Positions 1 to 4,665 of a stretch of DNA of 6,964 nucleotides are shown in pieces (the stretch's first letter is position 1; each line of letters starts with the position of its first letter). Source of the DNA: Candidatus Aerophobota bacterium (GTDB taxonomy: Bacteria > Aerophobota > Aerophobia > Aerophobales > B3-G15); NCBI GenBank assembly GCA_021162265.1, contig JAGGZA010000064.1, positions 1 through 6,964 of the forward strand. Direction: 5' to 3'. The notes below the pieces were generated by a model. It did not search any database. It was not told the origin of the DNA and worked only from the letters and a program-made list of their open reading frames with translations. A program made the translations under genes and the position numbers.

Positions 1-148
1 AATTCAAAGAGAGGTCCTTGATCCTCTTGCTATGAAGATTCTTGAAGGAGAATTTAAAGAGGGAGATTATATCAAGGTTGACTTCCCTGACGGGAAAGTT
101 GTATTTGAAAAAGTAAAACCTTCAAAAGAAAAAACAACAAAGGTTTAA
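1..148 (+). CDS. clpB: C-terminal end of a ClpB/ClpC-type AAA+ chaperone ATPase (partial)
   Basis: This is the last 48 codons of a gene that enters from the left edge; the reading frame begins at base 2 and ends in TAA at 146-148. The visible protein begins IQREVLDPLAMKILEGEFKEG and continues into GDYIKVDF. This matches the end of the C-terminal (D2 small) domain of Hsp100/Clp ATPases, where a helix 'IQ..(I/V)..PLA..IL.GEFKEGD' is followed by a short beta strand. In ClpB the full protein is a hexameric cytosolic disaggregase working with DnaK. The lysine-rich tail after the strand is variable in the family. ClpB is preferred over ClpC because of the 'PLA.KILEGEF' wording, but 48 residues cannot settle it; no ATPase motif is in view. 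It is convergent with rnfG, with one base between the stop codons, so the two genes are not co-transcribed. Confidence 0.75.
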   Translation, partial: IQREVLDPLAMKILEGEFKEGDYIKVDFPDGKVVFEKVKPSKEKTTKV

Positions 149-149
149 C

Positions 150-701
150 TTACTTTCCCAGAAGATCCTTTACTTCAGCAACGGTAGAATTTACTATATC
201 TACCACTGCAGTAGAAGAAATAGTAGCTCCCGTTATAGCCTGGACCTCATTGGAGGTAACCGGTTTTTTCTTGACAAGTTTAATAAAAGGAACAATGTTA
301 AGACCCTGAAATTGCCCTCTAAAAAAAGGCATGGTTATCTTTTGTCCGAGACCTGGTGTTTCTACAGACTCAAGAATCTCAATGGCAAGTGTCTTTTTAA
401 ATTCTGGATCAACTCCTATCATAACCTTTATTATACCCTGATACCCCGGACCTTTCCCCACAAAAGCATATCCAACTAACTTCCCGGAAGAATCTAATCC
501 CTCGTAAATATTCTTTCCATCTTTTGTAATAGTTTTAAAACTTTTTGCCTCCGGGAGAACCTGGAAAATCGCCTCTTCTAATGCCTTTCTCTGGTTAACT
601 TTTATAAGAGGCTGAGCATATTTATAAATCCCTACCAGTGCACCGCTGGAAAACACCCCTACTAAAGTCAAAGTTAGAATCATATGATGAGATTTTTTCA
701 C
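150..701 (-). CDS. rnfG: RnfG-type FMN-binding subunit of an Rnf electron-transport complex
   Basis: The protein has 183 residues, close to the usual RnfG length. RnfG is a membrane-anchored protein with an extracytoplasmic FMN-binding domain that relays electrons in the Rnf (ferredoxin:NAD+ oxidoreductase, ion-pumping) complex. One N-terminal membrane segment lies at about residues 8-28. The FMN-binding domain follows, with GPGYQGII at 84-91, the RnfG/NqrC-type ETPGLG at 114-119, and TGATISS from 157. By homology Thr160 in TGAT is the residue to which ApbE attaches FMN through a phosphoester bond. The start is GTG at 699-701, chosen because GGGAGG lies 9 nt upstream and the KKSHHMILT... start fits a short cytoplasmic leader; the ATG six codons further in has no comparable site. 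The gene starts 2 nt after the rnfD stop and its ribosome site overlaps the rnfD end, which suggests coupled translation. It is the last gene of the run. NqrC is the main alternative, but the length and the rnfD partner favour RnfG. Confidence 0.9.
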   Translation of the reverse strand: MKKSHHMILTLTLVGVFSSGALVGIYKYAQPLIKVNQRKALEEAIFQVLPEAKSFKTITKDGKNIYEGLDSSGKLVGYAFVGKGPGYQGIIKVMIGVDPEFKKTLAIEILESVETPGLGQKITMPFFRGQFQGLNIVPFIKLVKKKPVTSNEVQAITGATISSTAVVDIVNSTVAEVKDLLGK

Positions 702-703
702 TT

Positions 704-1660
704 TTACCTACCTCCCAATATCTTTGGTTTTATGTACCTGTTTAAAAGAGGAGTAATAGCATTCATAAAAATAATAGAAAACATTACACCTTCTGGATAT
801 CCTCCCCATAATCTTATCACCACTACAAGAACTCCTGCACCTATGCCAAATATCATCCTGCCTCGTTTTGAAATGGGGGTAGTAACAGGATCAGTAGCCA
901 TAAAAAAAGCTCCTAACATAAGACCACCGGCAAAAAGATGAAACAACGGACTTCCATACATAGGGTTAAAAAGAAAAGTTATACTGCTAAAAACAGCCAC
1001 TGTGGCAAGATAAAAAAACGGAATCCTCCAATCTATACACCTCCTTACAAAAAGATACCCTGCTCCAACTAAAATAGCGAAAACCGAGGTCTCGCCAAGA
1101 GAACCAGCCACATTTCCCCAGAAGAGGTTAGAAATTGAGGTTGTCTGATGTTGAAATTTCATAAGTCCAAGAGGGGTAGCTCCGGTTAAGGTGTCAAGAG
1201 TAAATGGATGTGTCCAGGTAGTCATGAGCACGGGAAAGGTTGCCATTAAAAAGGCTCTCCCTATTAAAGCAGGGTTAAATATATTGTATCCCAATCCTCC
1301 GAAGATCTGCTTTCCAAAAATTATAGCAAACACTGCTCCCATAGCCGCAGCCCAAAGAGGTAAGCCCGGAGGAAGAACCATTGCTAAAAGGATGCCCGTT
1401 AAAAGAGCACTGGATTCTCTGGGCAGCTTTTTCCTCCGCAACTTTAGGAAAACGTATTCAGAAATTACACTAACAAAAGCACAGGTAATAATTAACTCAA
1501 CTGCTCGAAGGCGGAAAAAATAGACACTAAAAGCAATAATCGGTACAAGAGCAATAATAACATCTCTCATCAACCGAGAAACCGTTAACCTATCCTTTAT
1601 ATGAGGAGATACAGAAAGAAAAAACTTTTTTTGCTGTTCTTCAATGGCTACTTTTTTCAT
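704..1660 (-). CDS. rnfD: RnfD-type membrane subunit of an Rnf electron-transport complex
   Basis: The protein has 318 residues, typical for RnfD, an integral membrane subunit that carries covalently bound FMN and takes part in ion-coupled electron transfer. Hydrophobic segments fill most of the sequence between about residues 34 and 305; I count roughly nine or ten. Family landmarks are GLGYNIFNPALIGRAF at 122-137, DTLTGATPLG at 156-165 with the predicted FMN-bearing Thr162, MATDPVTTPISKRGR at 254-268, and GGYPEGVMFSIIFMNA near 286-301. The start is ATG at 1658-1660 with GGGGAGG 10 nt upstream. That ribosome site and the first 20 nt of the gene lie inside the 3' end of rex, so rex and rnfD should be translated together. 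NqrB is related but has a longer N-terminus. No rnfC precedes it and no rnfE, rnfA or rnfB follows rnfG, which is unusual. Confidence 0.93.
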   Translation of the reverse strand: MKKVAIEEQQKKFFLSVSPHIKDRLTVSRLMRDVIIALVPIIAFSVYFFRLRAVELIITCAFVSVISEYVFLKLRRKKLPRESSALLTGILLAMVLPPGLPLWAAAMGAVFAIIFGKQIFGGLGYNIFNPALIGRAFLMATFPVLMTTWTHPFTLDTLTGATPLGLMKFQHQTTSISNLFWGNVAGSLGETSVFAILVGAGYLFVRRCIDWRIPFFYLATVAVFSSITFLFNPMYGSPLFHLFAGGLMLGAFFMATDPVTTPISKRGRMIFGIGAGVLVVVIRLWGGYPEGVMFSIIFMNAITPLLNRYIKPKILGGR

Positions 1661-2300
1661 ATTTTACTTTCCTCCCCTTAATCTGATGTGATATAAAATA
1701 AGAAAGAATCTCAAGCTCCATTGAAAGGTCCACATTTTTTAACTTTACTCCCTCAGGAACCGTTATCCTCACCGGTGCGAAATTTAAGATACCTTCCACT
1801 CCCCCTTCTACAAGTTCATCTGCCACATCCTGCGCAGCCTCTGCTGGAGTTGTTATTATCCCTATTTTAACCCCATATTGAGGCAAGAGCTTGCGTATCT
1901 CTTCCACACCCTGTATCACTTTGCCTCCAATCTCCTTACCTATTTTATTGGGGTCATTATCAAATACTACTACAATTTGAAATTCTTTTCTTTTGAACCC
2001 AGGGTATGCAAGAAGAGCTGTACCAAGTTTACCGGCTCCTACCAGAGCTAATCTCCAGCTACGGTCAAGAGCAAGAATATGGGAAATTTCATCTCTTAAC
2101 TTTCCCACCTGGTATCCCTGACCTGGTATACCAAACTCACCAAAATAAGCGAGGTCTTTCCTCACCTGAGCATCGGTAGTTCCCACTATCTCCGCTAACC
2201 CTTGAGAGGAGATAATACTATCATCACTAAACTTACTTAACGCTCTGAGGTATATGGAAAGACGCTCTATTGTGATCTCTGGTATCTTAAACCTTGGCAT
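1641..2300 (-). CDS. rex: Redox-sensing transcriptional repressor Rex
   Basis: The protein has 219 residues, full length for Rex, a dimeric cytosolic repressor that binds DNA when NADH is low and is released when NADH binds. An N-terminal winged helix (about 1-60) contains TTDAQVRKDLAYFGEFG from 41 followed by PGQGY, the classic Rex recognition-helix region. The Rossmann domain starts near 83 with GAGKLGTAL at 88-96; Asp114 in VVFDNDP is at the strand end that contacts the adenosine ribose of NAD(H). NFAP at 173-176 and the domain-swapped C-terminal helix DLSMELEILSYFI near 191 complete the family pattern. The start is ATG at 2298-2300 with AGAGGA 7 nt upstream. A candidate Rex operator lies 17 nt before the start, so autoregulation is likely, and rnfD-rnfG would be controlled with it. 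The stop overlaps the rnfD start by 20 nt. Confidence 0.96.
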   Translation of the reverse strand: MPRFKIPEITIERLSIYLRALSKFSDDSIISSQGLAEIVGTTDAQVRKDLAYFGEFGIPGQGYQVGKLRDEISHILALDRSWRLALVGAGKLGTALLAYPGFKRKEFQIVVVFDNDPNKIGKEIGGKVIQGVEEIRKLLPQYGVKIGIITTPAEAAQDVADELVEGGVEGILNFAPVRITVPEGVKLKNVDLSMELEILSYFISHQIKGRKVKYEKSSH

Positions 2301-2316
2301 CTCTGCATCCTCTTTT

Positions 2317-2334
2317 TTGTTAAATTATTAGCAT
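2317..2334. promoter_or_regulatory. Candidate Rex operator in front of rex
   Basis: The plus strand reads TTGTTAA-ATTA-TTAGCAT. Known Rex operators follow TTGTTAA-N4-TTAACAA. The first arm is a perfect match and the second matches 5 of 7, so 12 of 14 arm positions fit with exactly the expected spacing. The site sits between the end of hypE (it overlaps the last three hypE bases) and the rex start codon. On the minus strand it contains AATAAT (2324-2329), which could serve as a -10 element; the best -35-like hexamer, TTGAGG at 2351-2356, is 21 nt away, too far for a good promoter. The operator call is fairly strong from pattern and position. The promoter is weak, and read-through from the hyp genes may instead be what Rex blocks. 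Confidence 0.7.
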
Positions 2335-3335
2335 ATCCGGGGAAGCTGATCCTCAACCAGCATATCCAACACCCTTTTTGTTCCTATAATTGTCTCAAGA
2401 TAAACTTTCCCTGGAGGACCAGCTACAACCTCACCAACTACATTAGCCTTTTCCCCTAAGGGATGATTCCTGAGAACTTCAACAATCTCATTTGCATTTT
2501 TCTCATTAACAAAAAAAATAATCTTACCTTCATTGGCAAGATATAGAGGGTCAATACCCAAAAGCTCACATATAGCCATAGTTTCTTCCTTAAGCGGTAT
2601 TTCTCTTTCCCATAACTCAATACCAAAATTTCTGCCCTGCACAATCTCATTTAAAATGCCAGCTATTCCCCCTCTTGTTGGATCTCTCATAAACTTTATA
2701 TCTTTCCAGTATGGTTTGAGTTTTTCCACAAGTTCGTAGAGAGGAGCACAATCACTACTTACAGACTCACCAAAACCCAGCTCTTCCCGTTGAGAAAGAA
2801 CAGCAATAGAGTGATCACCAATTGTTCCACTTATTATTATGCGATCACCCACTTCAATCCGATCAAACCCAAGCTTTATCTCTGAAGAAACAACACCTAT
2901 ACCAGCTGTGTTTATAAATATACTATCCCCACTGCCCTTTTCTACCACTTTTGTATCACCTGTTATGACCTTAACTCCGGATTTTATAGCTGTTTCCTGG
3001 ATAGACCAGATTATCTTCTTAAGAGTTGACAGGGGTAACCCTTCTTCTATTATCAACGAGCAGGAGATAAAAAGAGGTTTTGCTCCCATAACTGCAAGAT
3101 CATTCACTGTCCCCGATACTGAAAGCTTGCCTATATCCCCTCCGGGGAAAAAAATAGGCTTTATTACATAAGAATCTGTAGTGAAGGCAACCTCTGTCCC
3201 GTTAAGTTTAAACACCGCCGAATCACTTAAAGGAGCAAGAAAAGAATTGTTAAAACAAGGGAAAAAAACATTTCTTATAAGTTCCTGGGTTAACTTCCCT
3301 CCATTGCCATGAGCTAATCTAATTACCTGCTTCAA
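2328..3335 (-). CDS. hypE: HypE, carbamoyl dehydratase for hydrogenase cyanide ligand synthesis
   Basis: HypE accepts a carbamoyl group from HypF on its C-terminal cysteine and uses ATP to dehydrate it to a thiocyanate, which is handed to HypC-HypD. The 335-residue protein is standard for the family. An N-terminal AIR-synthase-like ATP-binding domain shows LAHGNGGK at 7-14, TTDSYV at 52-57 and GTVNDLAVMGA at 75-85. GDTKVVEKG starts at 126, and the C-terminal domain has DPTRGG at 218-223. The chain ends in PRIC, so the essential cysteine is Cys335. The start is taken as TTG at 3333-3335: AGAGGA lies 5 nt upstream and the protein then begins MKQVIRLAHGNGG, as in other HypE proteins. A further open frame extends upstream to 3461, but it lies entirely within hypD and resembles nothing in HypE. 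The gene overlaps hypD by 17 nt. Confidence 0.96.
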   Translation of the reverse strand: MKQVIRLAHGNGGKLTQELIRNVFFPCFNNSFLAPLSDSAVFKLNGTEVAFTTDSYVIKPIFFPGGDIGKLSVSGTVNDLAVMGAKPLFISCSLIIEEGLPLSTLKKIIWSIQETAIKSGVKVITGDTKVVEKGSGDSIFINTAGIGVVSSEIKLGFDRIEVGDRIIISGTIGDHSIAVLSQREELGFGESVSSDCAPLYELVEKLKPYWKDIKFMRDPTRGGIAGILNEIVQGRNFGIELWEREIPLKEETMAICELLGIDPLYLANEGKIIFFVNEKNANEIVEVLRNHPLGEKANVVGEVVAGPPGKVYLETIIGTKRVLDMLVEDQLPRIC

Positions 3336-4434
3336 TTTTATCCTCTTTATGCCCGAAGCGGTAATGAATATTACAGGCTCCCTCTGTCGAAACCATGCAG
3401 GGACCAAACGGATTATAAGGATTGCAGGGGTCACCAAACAAAGCACAGTCCTCTGGCTCAATTAAACCCTGTAAAACCTCACCACAACGACAACCTCTGT
3501 CCTCTGGAGATGAAGAAACTTTAACAGGAAAGCGAGCCTGGATATCCCACAGAGAATATTTATCAGATATAATAAGACCACTATCCTTAATTACCCCAAT
3601 TCCTCTCCATTGAGAATCACTTATATTAAATACCTTCTCCATGAGCTGCTTTGCCTTTAAGTTACCATCTGGTGTAACCACCCGTGTATATTCATTTTCA
3701 ACCTTTATTTTTTTAGAAGAAATTTGAGATAAAAGAAGATTTATACTCTGAAGAATATCTACTGGCTCAAAACCAGCTACAACACAGGGAATACCATAAT
3801 TTTTTACCAGAAATTCGTAGGGTCTACTTCCAATTATAGCACTCACATGACCAGGGCAAAGAAAACCATCTATTCTTACTCTGGGATCCTCCACCAGGAC
3901 CCTCATTGCCGGGGGAATAAGCTTATGCCCACAAAGAACCATAAAATTCTTAATTCCCATTTCTTCAGCTGCAGATATTGAAGCAGCTACGCCAGGAGCA
4001 GTTGTCTCAAAACCTATTCCTAAAAAAACAACTCTCTCCATGGGAAGGGATCTTGCTAATTCCAGAGCATCCATGGGAGAATAAACCACTTTTATTTTTC
4101 TTCCTTTAGATTTTTCCCTGATAAGGCTCGTATTAGACCCAGGAACTCTCATCATATCCCCAAACGTTGCTACTAAAAAGCCGTCTCGGGCGTAAGTGCA
4201 GGCTAAATCTATATACTCATCAGGAGTAACACAAACAGGACAGCCAGGACCAGACACAAGCTTCACATTAGGGGGAAGGAGTTCCTTTATGCCAAATTTG
4301 AGAATAGCCATAGCGTGAGTTCCACATACTTCCATCAACCTCACTTCTCTGCCTATCTTCTCAGCAACCTGCGATATTTTTCTGGCAATTGCCCTTGTTA
4401 AATTTTGATTTCTAAATTCAAAAACGTATTTCAT
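3319..4434 (-). CDS. hypD: HypD, iron-sulfur scaffold for Fe(CN)2CO assembly of [NiFe] hydrogenases
   Basis: HypD is a cytosolic [4Fe-4S] protein that, with HypC, holds the iron while the CN and CO ligands are added. The protein has 371 residues, normal for the family. Landmarks are MEVCGTHAMAI at 34-44 with the iron-site Cys37, SGPGCPVCVTPDEY at 61-74 (Cys65 and Cys68), FGDMMRVPGS at 91-100, GFETTAP at 141-147, LCPGHVSAIIG near 192 and AGFEPVDIL near 220. The C-terminal cysteine set is GCRCGE (315, 317), Cys330, GDPCNP (337), GPC (346) and ACNIHYRFG (354), which includes the cluster ligands. The ATG at 4432-4434 gives the usual short N-terminus. No clear Shine-Dalgarno sequence precedes it, and the hypC stop is only 8 nt upstream, so translation probably depends on ribosomes finishing hypC. 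Confidence 0.97.
   Translation of the reverse strand: MKYVFEFRNQNLTRAIARKISQVAEKIGREVRLMEVCGTHAMAILKFGIKELLPPNVKLVSGPGCPVCVTPDEYIDLACTYARDGFLVATFGDMMRVPGSNTSLIREKSKGRKIKVVYSPMDALELARSLPMERVVFLGIGFETTAPGVAASISAAEEMGIKNFMVLCGHKLIPPAMRVLVEDPRVRIDGFLCPGHVSAIIGSRPYEFLVKNYGIPCVVAGFEPVDILQSINLLLSQISSKKIKVENEYTRVVTPDGNLKAKQLMEKVFNISDSQWRGIGVIKDSGLIISDKYSLWDIQARFPVKVSSSPEDRGCRCGEVLQGLIEPEDCALFGDPCNPYNPFGPCMVSTEGACNIHYRFGHKEDKIEAGN
3341..3346 (-). promoter_or_regulatory. Ribosome binding site that sets the TTG start of hypE
   Basis: The minus strand reads AGAGGA-TAAAA-TTG. This places a good Shine-Dalgarno sequence 5 nt before the TTG at 3335. The site lies inside the last codons of hypD. It supports the short, family-length HypE over a version 42 residues longer that begins deep inside hypD. 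Confidence 0.8.
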
Positions 4435-4441
4435 CTCAATG

Positions 4442-4458
4442 GTTAACTGATAGTTGAC
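4442..4458 (-). promoter_or_regulatory. Small inverted repeat at the hypC-hypD junction
   Basis: The minus strand reads GTCAACT-ATC-AGTTAAC, a 7-bp stem with one C/A mismatch and a 3-nt loop. It includes the hypC stop codon and ends 7 nt before the hypD start. There is no T-run, so it is not a standard terminator. It could affect coupling or mRNA stability between the two genes, but a repeat this short may be chance. Confidence 0.25.
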
Positions 4459-4652
4459 AAAATTTGTAAAAGCTCTTCTGCCTCTTTTTCTTCAACTTTG
4501 CTTATAGCAAACCCTGCATGGACAAGGACATAATCTCCCACCTTTGCATCAGGCAAAAGAATAAGATTTACCTCTCTCTTTGTAGCCCCTATTTCAACCC
4601 ATCCCCTGTTACCCTCTATTGAAAGCAACTTAAAAGGAATCGCAAGACACAT
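4443..4652 (-). CDS. hypC: HypC, hydrogenase maturation chaperone
   Basis: HypC (HypC/HybG/HupF family) is a small cytosolic chaperone that binds HypD through its N-terminal cysteine and delivers the Fe(CN)2CO unit to the hydrogenase large-subunit precursor. The protein has 69 residues, within the family's usual size. It begins MCLAIPFKLL, the diagnostic MCLAxP start with the essential Cys2 exposed after methionine removal. VGDYVLVHAGFAISKV at 38-53 is the conserved beta-barrel signature (GDYVLVHxGFAI), and an acidic C-terminal helix follows. The start is ATG at 4650-4652 with AGAGGT 5 nt upstream. An in-frame upstream extension of 15 residues, overlapping the hypF end, is rejected because it would bury the essential cysteine. 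It starts 13 nt after hypF ends and lies directly ahead of hypD, its partner. Confidence 0.97.
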   Translation of the reverse strand: MCLAIPFKLLSIEGNRGWVEIGATKREVNLILLPDAKVGDYVLVHAGFAISKVEEKEAEELLQILSTIS

Positions 4653-4665
4653 TCTTGACCTCTGT

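Noticed and set aside
1..5. Window begins AATTC, like a cut EcoRI end
   Set aside because: Five bases are too few, and the clp reading frame continues through them normally, so there is no sign of a cloning junction.
83..98. TTCCC-TGAC-GGGAA hairpin near the end of the clp gene as a terminator
   Set aside because: It has a five-pair stem and no T-run after it, and it lies about 50 nt before the stop codon.
92..159. Long-range pairing of GGGAAAGT (92-99) with ACTTTCCC (152-159)
   Set aside because: It is an 8-bp match across a 52-nt loop in coding sequence, expected by chance in a window this size.
684..941. Plus-strand open frame of 85 codons opposite rnfD
   Set aside because: It is the antisense of a clear rnfD sequence, with low-complexity, basic and proline-rich content and no recognisable family.
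1191..1523. Plus-strand open frame of 110 codons opposite rnfD
   Set aside because: It is a shadow of rnfD: lysine-, arginine- and proline-rich with no domain, and the opposite strand is well conserved.
2839..3171. Plus-strand open frame of 110 codons opposite hypE
   Set aside because: It is a shadow of a strongly recognised hypE, with no ribosome site or family resemblance.
3247..3258. TTGTTAAAACAA, a second Rex-like site
   Set aside because: The arms are spaced 2 nt apart instead of giving the 18-bp operator, and the site lies inside hypE coding sequence.
3336..3461. N-terminal extension of HypE by 42 residues from an upstream start
   Set aside because: It lies wholly within hypD in another frame, is not like any HypE N-terminus, and the TTG at 3335 has a good ribosome site and gives the family length.
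4395..4412. TTGTTAA half-site inside hypD
   Set aside because: The second arm (TGATTTC) matches the Rex consensus at only about 2 of 7 positions, and the site is within coding sequence.
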